NCBI GenBank assembly: GCA_911728435.2
Contig: OU452202.1
Coordinates: 15,045,135-15,109,134 of the forward strand
Length of the DNA: 64,000 bases
From: Apoderus coryli
Taxonomy: Eukaryota; Arthropoda; Insecta; Coleoptera; Attelabidae
Reading direction: 5' to 3'
Below the pieces are notes generated by a model. That model searched no databases, was not told the DNA's origin, and saw only the letters and a program-made list of their open reading frames with translations. Below are positions 21,246-33,967 of the stretch, one piece after another. Both the position numbers and the translations under genes were made by a program. Positions within the stretch are counted from its first letter, which is position 1. Each line of letters starts with the position of its first letter.

Positions 21246-21864
21246 AATGACCTAATAATATTTACTTTTTTGCAATAAAAATGTTTACGACGTACCTACG
21301 TAGATGGGAGATGTTATCTCATCGTTATGTTGTACAGGGTTAACGATAAAGTGGACGTTATCCTATGTTGAATTAAAACCTAATTAGTTATGTTAGTGCA
21401 ACCTGTATAAATATATTATATACAAGTAGTTATACCTAATCATTTACGTCTCATGAATTACGATATAATAATGTATTATCTTATATAGATCTAAAAAAAT
21501 TAATTGACTTGTGCAGCTTGTGTGCATTTTGTATGATTATTACATATTATAATAATATGTAAGTGAAGAAAAGAAAAATTTCTTTAAACAGGATGACCCG
21601 CATATATTATTCAATATGTACGACTGATATTATATGTGTTCAACCCGTATAAAGCAATTTAAAATATAATTTAAAAAATGTGGAAGGTATAATGGCAGTT
21701 TAATATTATTGAGTTATAATAATATAAGCCCTGAAATTGTATAGGGTGTCTTGCCGAGAGTTACGCTTAACATTTTGTATTAATAGTACGTCCTAATTTC
21801 GCGGGGGGTATTAGTCCGATGGGTTCGTTTTTTTCATGCCTGAAAAGCGAGCTTAGATAGATAT

Positions 21865-22868
21865 ATTTATTCACCATCTTATGTTACCTAACATGTATAG
21901 TACGTCAAAAAAGAACAAAAATTAATCAATCAAAGTTACAGCAACAAAGAAAGGCTTACAAACAAATTAAAATAGCATCAACATAAAACAAACTAAAATC
22001 TAGAAAAATCTTACAATATCGCATCTGAAATAGTCCTCAAAGGTATAAAAAGCTTGAGATATCAAAAATGATTTAATACTTTTGTTAAACTGGACTTCAC
22101 CAAGGTTCTTTATGTGAGACGGCAGCTTATTATAAAATTTAACACAATAATAGTCAGAACCTTTCCTAGTCCTCAATAGGCGGTGAAATTCAGGCAATAT
22201 GTCATTACGAGTTCGCGTACCATAATTATGCATATCAGAGTGAAGAGTGAAATGCGAGGCATTGGTTCGAATGTAGCCAAGAGCCAGTTTAAGATGTACA
22301 AGGAAGGCAAAGTAAGTAGTCCGTGTTCAACAAAATACTTTTTACAGCAGTCACGTCATCCGAGCCCCAACATTGTACGTAAACATCTCCTCTGTAGCTT
22401 GAAGATTTTCATTGCATGGGAACTATGTCCCCAGTTCAAAATACCATACGACATACGGGAAACAAAATAACCATGATATACCGTCAACAGACTGGCGATT
22501 GAAACACTCTGCGCAAGCCTTCTGATCAGATATATGACCCTGGACAGCGAGCACCCAAGTTCTCGAACATGACTCTCCCAGGTTAATTTAGGATCAAGAT
22601 GAACCCCAAGGAACTTCACGCGAACATCGCTCTGAAGATCGATAGGCGCAGAACGCAATGTAAAGTTCATGCTCTGAGTTTTAGCCTGATTCAAGCTCAG
22701 TTCATTTGCCAGAAACCAATTGCCTATGTCAGTCTCAACAGCATTAACCAACTCTCCTAAAGGGTCGTTTGGTCGATATCTAATCAGACTAGTTGTGTCG
22801 TCAGCAAAGAGGATTATATTTGACTCTTCTTGAAATTTGTATAAATCATTTACGTATATTAAAAACAA
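21865..22868 (-). pseudogene. Jockey-like LINE reverse transcriptase, 5'-truncated
   Basis: On the minus strand the frame starts FLIYVNDLYKF and ILFADDTTSLI with the catalytic DD, continues with VKFLGVHLDPKLTWESHV and SRMSYGILNWGHS, then QRRCLRTMLGLG. Frameshifts occur near 22340 and near 22275, after which LALGYIRTNASHF and HNYGTRTRNDI continue the C-terminal domain to the stop at 22000. The UTR ends in AATAAATATATC near 21875. Motif A and everything before it are missing; the truncation point abuts the transposon end at 22888. Confidence 0.9.
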
Positions 22869-22889
22869 TAAAGCTTAAAAGTAACTGTA

Positions 22890-23393
22890 CAGGGTGAGCA
22901 AAACATTGAAAATTTGTTGTAGTGATTGATTTCCTATAATTGATTAGTAGTAACCTATAGTATTACTATGTTTAATTCTTTGGTAATAATAGTTACTATT
23001 AAATATTATCATCTGTTTTTGTAGTGTTTAATAAGTAATTATTATTAACAACCGATGGATAATACGTAGGTATCTTCTCTCTTGACTGAATATCAAATGT
23101 TTGACTTATATTAGAAGTTATCACACACGAATACTATTTGTCAACCATTAGTTTTAGTATTGACAGATATAAATGCAGTTTGTTTCCAAAGCCTACTTGT
23201 GTAAAAGTTGTGACGGTTGCGAATTTTTCATATTAGTTTTTTCTACAAATTTGCTTATAATTTTTTAACGAATGAAGATAGCACATTTTTTTCTTTACAA
23301 AAGTTGTTTAGAAAAATTAGCTCTTTTGAACTATGCAAAAATATAGGTATGTTTCTGGAAAAAAAAAGTTGATGACGTCATTTACTTCAGTTT
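22890..23393. mobile_element. Internal-deletion derivative of the 58969-60383 mariner
   Basis: The left end (CAGGGTGAGCAAAAC, preceded by TA) is joined directly to CATTGAAAATTTGTTGTAG, which in the longer copy is the last few codons and stop of the transposase at about 59775-59790. From there the sequence follows the longer copy until about 23393 and loses the right terminus. Only 15-17 bp of left end therefore remain beside the 3' half. Confidence 0.8.
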
Positions 23394-25078
23394 TACGACT
23401 GTTTTAATATACAGGATGCTTAAATAGTGTGCTTTTGAATGAATTAAAGATAATAATTTTTAGGAAAATATTTGTTTTTCCTTACCTATACCCTGTAAGC
23501 GTAAGTAAGTATTAAATTGACTAGGTGGTGTTAACCTATATTTACTATCACTGTTTTTCATTATATAAATAGCTTTGAAACCTTCCGACTCAGCAACTAG
23601 TGGGAAATGAAAAACAGCATTACAATGCCTACATTTTCAAGTTATGATTGAACATATAATAAATGCAGGCGTAGGAACAAGCATTTACAATTTAATTATT
23701 TTAAATTGGTTTCATAGACGAACAATAAAATAAGACGTTACTTTACAATACAGACCCAAATTACGATAAAATTTGAATTTATCGTATCAATATTGGGCAA
23801 TTGTGACAATTCAAAATAAAAAAACAAAATTCGAGTTGCAATTTACTAATAATAGCTCTCCGCCCCATTTTTTTTGGGACACCCTGAAACAAACAACAAA
23901 CTTAAAAATAATATATTTATACATCCAAGTAAATTATTTAATATTTAGTTTGTAACACAACCTTGCAATTCTTTACAATGTCATGTTATTTCCCCACAAA
24001 TTCCAAGTAGCATTCGAACCAATGACTCAGAATTATTAATAATAACAAATTATTTTTTTATCCATAAAATAAATAAATAATTGTTATTTGAACATGTTAT
24101 TATTATTGAATTTAATAAAGAGTATTTGGTTGCAATATTTTTGATATAACAGGAAATTTTGATGGTCTATTTCCGAAATTTAATTGGATACTTTCTTTAA
24201 TTTTAATCAAATTTTGTTATATAATTCGTCGTTTTTCCGGTTGGATTTATTTATTGATGTTCAACTGTATTTCATATTTCAATGTAGAATAATCCTTTAA
24301 TAAATATTGTCACTTTCAGGCAATTGCATTTAATTCATTATGACATTATTATATTATTTTTATAGGCCGCGAAATACGGATAATATGTAAAATGTCAGCT
24401 GAGCCAAACATTTTCATTTAATTCCATGTTGGCTGTCGTTCATAAATTTCTAACAATAATAGACTATAAATGTTTGTTTAGGCATTATTTACGTTCTGGT
24501 ATTCTATATTTATGCATAAATAAGGGTTGGAATACATATCTGCGTAAAAATCAATGTTATTTTATCAGTTCCCCCTTGTGTTTACGTTATTATGTCTGTA
24601 TATATACGGGGTGTTCAATGGTAATTGAACAAATAAATACGTACTTCATCATCCTGGCATAAATATGCATTATGCATCTCAGATTAGGTAGGTATATGTG
24701 TGTGATTTTAACAAAACTAAATTTCTTACGATGGAGTTTCGACAATAATCGTTGTCTTTATACTGCTTTTTTAGTCAAAAATGATATTTAAACACAACAA
24801 ACAGACGATGTTTTGACGAAAAGACAGGTTTTATTCAAGTATAGTGTAGGTGGTTTGATATACCGTCACATGCGTTTTATTTAAATTTAAAATACCTTCG
24901 TGCGATGTGTGACGATTTGATGAGGTGTTTTTTCCAACAGTATTTCTAAAGTATTTTGGACCGCTTGTCAATTAGTAGTACAGTTTCTGAGTCAGATGGT
25001 TTATTACAAATGTATGGAATCTTTTTTAATGGTGGTAAATGTTATCGGGTGACAAATAAATGTCTGATACTTAATATA
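23394..25078. other. AT-rich DNA, no gene recognised
   Basis: Single transposon-like ends occur (ATACAGGATGCTTAAATAG at about 23411, GGGACACCCTG at about 23876, TACGGGGTGTTCAATGG at about 24604) but no paired end or coding motif could be assigned. Confidence 0.35.
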
Positions 25079-27481
25079 CAGGGTGAACTATCACTCAAAA
25101 ATAAAAAAAAAATAAAAAATTTTGACCACGTGCTCAGAGAAGCATGAAAAAAATTTGTTTCGGAATTTTTATTCCATGTTTACAAAATGGGGCAAATCCA
25201 CGTTTTTCCGCGGTAAATCGGCGCCTATGACAACCATTTTTCAATATGACCTCCAACATATGAACAGCTGTAGGGTGAATATTCGCGGCGTTGCCAATTG
25301 TAGAGACGGCGAAAATGAACAGTTTTGTTAATAATAATAATTAAAATACCTGATAAATAAGTTCATCTGCATAATTGTACATTACTTCTTCGCTTTTGGA
25401 AACTGCTAAAAAGATATTTTCGCATATTGAACAACTACACTAATAACAAAAACCGCAAACACACTAAAATGTCCGATTATTTTACTCAAATGGGTTATTT
25501 TTACAACTTCTCGCGTAGCGAAAAAACCAAATGTTCGAAGAGGCCACCGTTAACTTCACTTTATTTCCGCTCTTAATCACTGAATTTCATCATCACCAAT
25601 CTCCGTTTCATAGACAAGTCTTCATGTAGATCACAAAATTTAAACAAACAAATCATAGATAAATGTTTATTAAAACAAATAAAAAATACGGTTAATAATC
25701 TTAAGGTATAAACATGCATTATAATATGATAAAAATTTTGGGAATTTGTTTTTGCAAAGCAGCAATTTTATTATTAATGAAATCTTAAATATTCACTGTT
25801 AATAGCAAAAAATAACAACTAACAACAAACTTGTTATATTGACATAAAAAAAATATTTGACAGTTCACAATTTCCTGAAAACTAAAACATTAGTCGAATT
25901 CACGCCATGACCGATTATATCCGGTTATAAAAGGTTTAACTTTTTGCATTCACGCGACCCCGGATATTGCCGGTTTCACTATGATGACGTGACGAAAAAG
26001 CCCTTCATGAATATTATCATTAGCACTGTGTTTATTATTATAATAAACACAATTATATTATATTATTATTATAATAAACTCAATGTCATTAGCTAATTTG
26101 CGCTTCATTTTTTAGGTAACTAGGTTTGTTTTCACAGGCTGCATGCTTAAATCGTCAGAAACAGTCTCTATTCTGCGCAAATCAATTACATCGCGTGTCA
26201 ACAAAGTTATGCGCAGAATCCATACTGTTTCTGACAGTTTTGAAGCCTATGAAAACAAATCTAGTTACGTGAAAAATTAAGCGCAATTTGCTAATGACAA
26301 TGTTGAGTTTCACGTTCCTTTTACAAAAAAAAAAATCAAGTGAGATGAGCCGTAGGTGTTCATGTCACATCATTGGTTTGCGCAGAATCCCGACTGTTTC
26401 TGACGGTTTCGGACTCTTGTGAAACCCCAAAGAAAATATATAATGTCACAGTTAACATACACATGTTAGCTAACATACACATGTTAGCTGTGATAATGTC
26501 ATGAAGGTCTTTTTCGTGACGCCATCAAAGTGAAACCGCCAATCGGGGTCGCGTGAATGCAAAAAGTTAAACCGGTTATAATCGGTCATGGAGTGAACTC
26601 GACTTATGTTTTAGTTTACAGGAAATTGTGAACTGTCAAATATCTGTTGTAAATATAATTTATATGCACAAGTTAAGTAGTTGTTGATATTTTTTGCTAA
26701 GTAAAGATTTCGTTAATAATAAAATTGCTGCTTTGCAAAAACAAATTCCCAAAATATTTATCAGAATATAATGCAGGTTTATACCGTAAGATTATTAACC
26801 GTATTTTTTATTTGTTTCAATAAACACTTATCTATGATTTGTTCGTATAAATTTTGTGATCTACATGAAGACTTGTCTATGAAACGGAGATTGGTGATGA
26901 TGAAATTCAGTGATTAAGTGCGGAAATAAAGTGAAGTTAACGGTGGCCTCTTCGAACATTTGGTTTTTTCGCTACACGAGAAGTTGTAAAAATAACCCAT
27001 TTGAGTAAAATAATCGGACATTTTAGTGTGTTTGCGGTTTTTGTTATTAGTGTAGTTGTTGTGTTAAACAAGAAGAGTGAACGAGGAAAACCAAGCGATC
27101 CCCAGGAAGTTCAAAAATCATTCTATGGCATGTTAGACATATCCGAAAGGTAGGTGCTAACATAATATTTAATATTTCGCATGATTGCAAGTCACAAAAT
27201 CATCTACATTTTCTAAATAAATTTTTTACTTTAAATGCTCGGTAAATCGATACACTTGGCAACATGTCGCTGTATTATAACCTTTAGACTAATGTCTAAT
27301 TTTAACTTCAGTTGGGCAGGCGGTCATAGGCGTCGTAAAAAGGGAGTTTAATATGATTTACAAAAAAATTATTTTCAGCCTTAATAAAAATGTTGGAAAT
27401 TTTTTTGAAAGGCGATTCTGTTAAATCTTATTTTTCTCTACCTCCAGTTAAAATTTTTGTACTGAGTGATAGTTCACCCTG
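25079..27481. mobile_element. TA-flanked 2.4-kb transposon enclosing a giant hairpin
   Basis: The ends CAGGGTGAACTATCACTCA are inverted copies flanked by TA at 25077-25078 and 27482-27483. Outer inverted similarity extends about 160 bp, including the CCTATGAC segment. Inside is a second, much longer inverted repeat (25428-27062). No transposase motif is visible in any frame I read. A short open frame with a splice-donor-like end lies at about 26940-27149. It is a non-autonomous or degraded element of the Tc1/mariner target class. Confidence 0.8.
25428..27062. repeat. Giant inverted repeat, arms about 0.6 kb
   Basis: The left arm (about 25428-26024) and right arm (about 26495-27062) are inverted copies with few differences, for example AACAACTACACTAATAACAA at 25428 and its complement at 27043, and TGAAATTCAGTGATTAAG-type segments in both. 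The loop holds a second inverted pair of about 100 bp (about 26086-26190 and 26205-26310) built around GTCAGAAACAGT, and a third partial copy at about 26373. A transcript crossing the unit would form a long double-stranded RNA. Confidence 0.85.
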
Positions 27482-28387
27482 TATATAATTGTAATAAGAG
27501 TTAAAAATTCAATCTAGAAAAAATGTGATTTAAAAACATCTCAACTTGCAAATCCGTTATTGAAGTTTTATATACTTTTAAAAATGTGGAATAAAGAGCT
27601 GGTTAACTTTTCCCAAATTATATAAAAACAAAAACTTGAAGAACGCTATGAAGGTCATTGAAATTTGATAGGTACCTACATAAAATCATCATTAACGACC
27701 AAACCTTGTTTTTAATTGTAACTAAGATAAACATATTTAACTTAACTTTCAAACGTCATTTTTGACATAAATTTTTTGAAAAACAATTCGACTTAAATGA
27801 ATGAAATGTGTCTAGAATTCTAAAAATAACTAATGTAGGTACAAATAGTTCTCACCTCCTAGTATTTCATAGTTTTTCCAATTACTATTATTGTCGTTGT
27901 TTCTGGAATTACATTCCGTATATATGATATTTCCATAGTGACATATGGGGTTGTTCAATTGTTGTATATTTAATTTTACAAAAACTTGTGCACGCGATCG
28001 AAGTAAGTTTTTTTTTATAAAAAAGGTGAATACATTTTACGCTACACTGAGCCATATAATTCTTTTGTTTTATTAATGTAAATTATACGTGTTTCCTTCA
28101 TTAGTAGTAAGTTAATTAATACTAAGATCATAATTTCTACATAAATATACGGCGTTTTTCCGAAATAACAGTAATAGATAATTTGGTTAAATAGATATTA
28201 TTAGACGCAGACACAGAACCACAAAATAATATCAGTTTTTAATTTTAAGATTAATAATAGTTTTAAAACTACTTTAGATATTTAAATGACATTTGGTACG
28301 TTTGGATAGATAATTTAGATGCATCTTTTTACGCAAAAAATATTATTTTACTTCGACTAGCGGCTTTGCACATTTTTAATGAAAAAT
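27482..28387. other. AT-rich DNA, nothing assigned
   Basis: No open frame, paired repeat or RNA motif that I can support. Confidence 0.4.
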
Positions 28388-28677
28388 ATGGTACGCCACT
28401 GATTTTTTAGTCGCAAAAATTATTTCTAGAACTCATGTTCAATTTACAACAAAAAAATTTTTTTTTTTCGTTTGACACACCGTTTGCAAGTTAAAAATGA
28501 AAATACCTACTGATTTCTGAAATAAAATTACACAAAAACGAAAATAAGAAATTTAATTAGTGACTTTGAACAAGAATAACAAAATGAAAGGAAAAAGTGA
28601 GGAGTATTTTTTTTTTGTTGGAAATTGAACAAGGATTCCAGAAATAATGTTTACTTAAAAATACAGTGGCGCACCAT
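28388..28677. mobile_element. MITE with ATGGTACGCCACTG ends, 290 bp
   Basis: ATGGTACGCCACTG at 28388 is inverted as CAGTGGCGCACCAT at 28664-28677, and the complementarity continues about 60 bp inward (TTATTTCTAGAACTCATGTT against the partner). No coding frame. The superfamily is not clear from the ends. Confidence 0.7.
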
Positions 28678-29879
28678 TTACAAATTCATTAAGTAATCAC
28701 AAATCACACAATACGTTTGTACAATCCTAATACAAACACTAATTGATTAAGGTGACTACTTTATCTTGCAAAAAGTATTAAAAGACTAAGACAAATTTGA
28801 ATCTACTTCATTTTCTGCTTGCACAACCTAACTCTGCGAAAGCTCAAATCTTAATGAATCTTAAAATAAAAATATAATAAAATAAAATAAAACCAATACT
28901 CCACGTTGGCACTTTGAACTAAATAATTTCAAACCGTGACGCATGACGCCGCCATTTTAGGAGAGAAGTCAGGTCCTGACTAAAAATATTTAAGTACCTA
29001 CATAATAATGTCGCAGCCAATTTCAAAAACATTTGTGTGTGTGACATAGTGATTGAAAACATCCTTGGGTGGTGTTATCAGTTAAATGTTGATGTGATTG
29101 GGTTGTCCCATGATACAAAATAGCAGAATTTTATAAGCAGTATGAAGTGTCAAGAAAATTTCAAATAAATTTGATTATACAAATATATAAACAAACTACT
29201 AAAATAAACATTACAAATTTCGTCATATAATAAATTTGTCTTTATGAAAATTCCTGTTAACATAATATTTTAAAGTAAAATTAATCCTAACTCAATATAA
29301 TCGCAAAACAAACTTAACCTTACTCCCTGGCACCTATTTGGTACTGTGTTAAGTGTCACGTGTTTTGCCTAGTCGTATACGTAGAGAGAAAGAATGTTGC
29401 AAGTTTTTAAATAGGTAATTTCAATATTCGATATTAAAAGTTTGTTTATATTTATCGCATAAATTATTTTTTAGTATATTATAAGCAGTAAAATACGACA
29501 TTGTAAAGAATTCCAAGGTTGTGTTCCCGGTCACAGAATATATTGAAAATTTCATGTTGTAAATATACGTATTATACCAGGTGTGTGTATATGTACTTTG
29601 CAATAAGATTCATATACAGGTTACAGCGAAACTAAATTACGTATTTTTTTAATTAAATTACACCATTAACGTAATTATTATCGTATAATTAATTAAGTTG
29701 CTAGGTGTTTTATAGCAGACGGTGTTCACAGTCTGTTATTAATTTCAACGTAAAAGTGTGAGTATGTATAATATGTTAGATGGTTTTTTTGAATTATTCA
29801 TTTCGTTTCAATTCCCCTAGTATCATAAAATATGGCCTATTCACATTAATTGTCTTAAGCGTAGAATTCATGAATGTGT

Positions 29880-30480
29880 ATAGTCTTTCTAATTTTAATT
29901 TAAAATGATATAAAAAACCACAACTGAATACCCCTTTGTAATGTCGATACCGACCGTAGCCGTCCATAGGCGCATCCTTTTAACTTTTCATAACAATACA
30001 TGTCCTACGATATTTTATAAATCTTTTATGTATTTACAATTGTATGTTCATTTGTATAAAAGTATACTGTATTTTTCCTTGCCGCTCCAACACGGCAACA
30101 TATAAACCTACGCTAAAAAACACTTTTTGTTTTTAGAAGTTTATATTGATGCACACGCACCTAGTCCGTGTTCGAACAGCAAGGAACATACCTTTATAAT
30201 AATTAATACTATTGTTAATACTTGTTATGCATATAGTAGATACATTTATAATAATATGCTTCTGATATTATAAACTAACAACAAATTTTACTCACTTAGT
30301 CAGTGACATTTTCTGTAGAACGTAAAATTTTATAATATGTGTATTCGTCACTTCATTATTTTCAGACCTGAACTGATGATAAATATTTAAAAGAAGTCGC
30401 TGGCTTTGCTCATATAAATCTTGATGCTTAAAATCCCAACGTGTTCCGCCTGTGTCGTATATGGACTGGCCGTGTCGGGT
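29880..30480 (+). repeat. Dispersed 600-bp repeat, copy 1
   Basis: This block matches 52763-53360 over its length with scattered differences, for example TAGTCTTTCTAATTTTA, CCGTCCATAGGCGCA, CTCCAACACGGCAACATATA and CTAGTCCGTGTTCGAACAGC. There is no long open frame. Identity is unknown; it may be part of a retroelement or a long non-autonomous transposon. Confidence 0.75.
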
Positions 30481-30498
30481 ATACACTGTCACTGTATA

Positions 30499-30800
30499 CA
30501 GTGACTGCAAAAAGTTTCATCAACTTGAGGTTTTATTAAAAATTATTATCTAATTTGATAGATCTTCTTTCATTTTATTACTCTACGAAAAACTATTGAA
30601 CAAATCATGGTTACAATATTCTGCCACCGTGTTTTACTGTCGGACACAAATTTACACAAATTTTTTTGTTTAAATTCCACATTAAGTCTTCGCCATACCA
30701 TATGATGTCCATCCGATTATATTTAGATTAATCTGAGAAAATAGCACGTTGCCAAAAATTATTTGTGGCATTCATATTATATTTATTTGCAAACTCTAAT
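30499..30800 (-). pseudogene. Tc1-like transposase relic with 3' terminus
   Basis: The minus strand gives FANKYNMNATNNFWQRAIFS, then D.SKYN, WYGEDLMWNLN and PTVKHGGR, matching the Tc1 order FW..VIFSDESKF...WR......PTVKHGG. The first catalytic Asp is in IFSD. The frame then breaks and is joined to the terminus CAGTGACTGCAAAAAG next to TA at 30497-30498, so the rest of the DDE domain is deleted. The abutting inverted motif makes an 18-bp palindrome, GTCACTGTATACAGTGAC. Confidence 0.7.
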
Positions 30801-30837
30801 CATTAATCCAATTTTTTTTTTAGTCATTGTAGTTATT

Positions 30838-31040
30838 TTTATTACTGTCGGTATCTTTTGGCAGACATGATTTATTATACGTCATATATACGAGGGAGAA
30901 ATGTATCAAAAAACGCTGCGTTCGCTGCCCTATTATAATGTAAAGAGGCCTGGGAGCGGATAGCCCCGGTAGAATCACTAAATTTATGTATTTAAAATTA
31001 ACTTTGGAAAAACTGTAACTATAAAACTGTATATTCGTAG
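30838..31040 (-). repeat. Repeat inverted relative to 52560-52745
   Basis: TACGAGGGAGAAATGTATCA, AAAAACGCTGCGTTCG and GTAAAGAGGC recur in inverted orientation at 52560-52745, where they directly precede the second copy of the 600-bp repeat. Here they follow the first copy in the opposite orientation. No coding frame. Confidence 0.65.
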
Positions 31041-31617
31041 TGAATATACAGGGAGGCAAAAATAAAAAATCATATTCTAGAGAAAATATTATAAATATAA
31101 CAATTAGTAGAACAATAATAAGTAGGAAAGAGGGAAGGTAACAGGAGTTAATAAAAATTAGAATAAACCAAAATGATGATGAATGATTCATCAAATTTCG
31201 TCCTAAAACTCGTATTCATTGTGACTCACCCTGTTTACTAATGCTGAAGAGTTGCATTGTAGAGCATCTGGTGTTGCCATACCATCATGTGCGATCATAA
31301 TAATTATAAAATTATTATTACTAAAATTATAGCATCATCTGCGTCATAATATATATTAAAATGTATGATAACCATTCACTAGTTCTACCGGTTATTAATT
31401 TATTTCTACCGTGGGGCTTATTTATGTCGTTTTAAATTCCACTAAATTCACTGTCCTTTGAAAATTATTTTTAACAATTTACTTGGAAGTACACGTTTTT
31501 CCGAACAACCTAAAAATTAGTAGAAACAAAAGGCTACTAAAAAAGATATTGTCCGATTACAGTTCTGACTTTTTTGTTGAAGATATTTAGGAGGGTAGTT
31601 CGTTTTAGCATTGACGT

Positions 31618-31800
31618 AACAGGTCATTCAATAAGTCCCTAGGAGAGTTAAGAGAAAAACAAAATTTTGACAAAACTCGATTTTATTATTCAACATAGTT
31701 GCTTTCGAGGGCAATACAACGGGTATAGCGTTTTTCCAACTTTTTGATACCACTTTTATAGTACGATATTTAAAATATTCCAATTAGGTGAGATTTTGGG
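31618..31800 (-). pseudogene. Mariner C-terminal relic and terminus
   Basis: The minus strand reads IKKLEKRYTRCIALESNYVE followed by stops, matching the mariner C-terminus (GI.KL..RW.KCI...G.YVE). It ends at ACAGGTCATTCAATAAGTCC, a mariner-type inverted terminus. The DDD domain is not present. Confidence 0.65.
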
Positions 31801-32429
31801 TCCATATTCAAGATAAAATTATTTGTTGAGAGTTTTTGTGCTGTTGTTTTCTGGCTTTAGATGCGTTTAATTTATCCACAAATTATAAGCTGAAACTAAA
31901 TCACAGATAAAGCAAATGCCACCGACATGCAATAAGTGATAATACTAAAACGTAGTTTTTTGTTGTTAATGTTACTTTTGAACTCTTTTGTATGACCTTC
32001 GATAAACTTTGTGCGAAACGTGCTGTAGAAAATCACGAAAAAGAATTCCACAAAGTGATAATCAAACAAATTATCACTCACATTTGCTATTAAATCAAAC
32101 GATTTAAATAAATAAATTCTGGTTACACATAACGCAGACAGTATTAACAATAATTTGTAATCTCTATTATTGTTATTATTATTATTATTGGTATCTGTTA
32201 AATGGACATTAACAATTTCGCATTTATGTCACCAGAGTATAATTATTAGTTCTATGAATGATGAATGATTTAAATTTCTATTATGGAAAATGATTAAAAG
32301 TTTAAAATTTTAGTATTCATTTGTTAATCAATCCTTAAAAATAAATAAAGAAATATAAGATTTTTTAGCTCTCCATATCATATATGTATATGGAGACTAT
32401 TAGTTTCATAAACATTTTTTTTTTTTTAA

Positions 32430-33800
32430 TTTCACCGGAAATACTTGTTTTTGTTCATTTTATACATAAATAAGTAGTTTAAAAAAAATGTCTGTCTGTC
32501 TGTATCCACGAAAACGCAAAAACCGCTTAACAGATTTAACCAAATTTGGTACAAAAATACTATTGGACATGGCAAGGAGCTAATTAGATTTTGGGAAACA
32601 TTGAGCGTAGGCCAGGGGTTCAAAAATTTAAAAAAATCATAGTTCTTAAACTTATCTGAAATACTGCATAACTTTTTACGCATTTAATTGAATATAACCT
32701 ATAAAATGTGTCCTAAATAACTTACTTTCATAGGCTTTCGTAAATAGTGGAAAAGGGGTCAAACAATAAAAAATATATTATTTCCTAAACTTATTCGAAA
32801 TATGGAATAATTTTTCATATTTGTGATAGAATATAACATAAAAAATGTTACATAAAAGAATTGGTTCACACAGGCGTTCGAAAATAGTCTAAAAAAGGGA
32901 CAAAAACGAAAAAAAAATGTTTTCCAAATATACCAGCAAAATTGGCTAATTATATATAGCTTTGACATAAGATAATCTAAAAAATGCAGCATCAAATTTT
33001 ATTTACATAGGCGTTCGTAAATAGTAGAAAAAGGGGTAAAATAAAAAAAAATTAAAATGTAAAAAATTTTATATTTAACTAGTTGAATTGGTGTTAAAAA
33101 TACACGACAAAAAGTAATGTACCATAGGCGTCCGTGAAAATTCTATAAAAGGGTCAGAAAAAATTTGTATCCGTGATAACTCAAAAACCACTTAACGGAT
33201 TTTAACCACATTTGGTACGAAAATACTACAGGATATTTATAGGTAAATAAAATATTGAATATTTTTTTGTGCGTTTAATTAAACATAACCTAAAATATTT
33301 AACCTAAACAATTAGACCACAGTGACATTCGAAAAAAGTGTAAAATGGGGTAAAAAGGTTAGCTTAAACATAGCAGAAATATTGACTAGTTATTTATAGC
33401 TTTGATAGAATATAACCTAAAAAATGTGTCATAAATAACTTGTTTTCACACGCGTTCGTAAATAGTGTAAAAGGGTCAAAATAAAAACATATATACTTCC
33501 TAATCTTATTCGGAATACGGAATAATTTTTCGTAGTTCTGGTAGAATATAACCTAAAAAATGTTACATAAATGAACTGGTTCACACAGGCGTTCGAAAAA
33601 GCGTCAAAACCAAAAAAAAAAAATGTTTTTCCAAATATAACAGAAAAATTGGCTACTTATATATAGCTTTGATATAAGATAAACCTATACAACATGCAGC
33701 ATAACAATTTTGTTTACATAGGGGTTCGTAAATAGTAGAAAAGGGGGCAAAATAAATTTTATAATAAAACTAAAAAAAATCAATTATTTTGCGTATAAGA
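32430..33800. repeat. Degenerate tandem array, about 130-bp period
   Basis: A motif like GGCGTTCGTAAATAGT followed by GAAAAGGGGTCAAA recurs at about 32732, 32870, 33007, 33123, 33321, 33450, 33588 and 33718. Linking units share ATAGAATATAACCTAAAAAATG. A higher-order copy is visible: the 33166-33790 block repeats 32497-33060 in the same order, including AACCACTTAACGGATTTTAA-type sequence. TAGCTCTCCATAT at 32366-32378 is inverted at 34685-34697, suggesting that the array is part of a larger element. Confidence 0.65.
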
Positions 33801-33967
33801 ACTTGGCCTAGAAGATCTGAAATATAAAATATGTACGTATAAATAGTGCCTCCAAAGAGAACATGAACAAAACCCGATACTTAAAAAAAATAGCTGATGT
33901 CTAAAACAAAACAAAAATTTATTAAATTTAAATAAATGACAAAAAGGTCATAAAATTATTACTTTTA

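Noticed and set aside
30820..31194. 124-codon minus-strand hydrophobic frame
   Set aside because: It is rich in Phe, Ile and Leu as expected from AT-rich DNA and overlaps a dispersed repeat; no signal peptide or family motif.
32430..33800. CRISPR array
   Set aside because: The roughly 130-bp units are degenerate with no short exact repeats or unique spacers, and the genome is eukaryotic.
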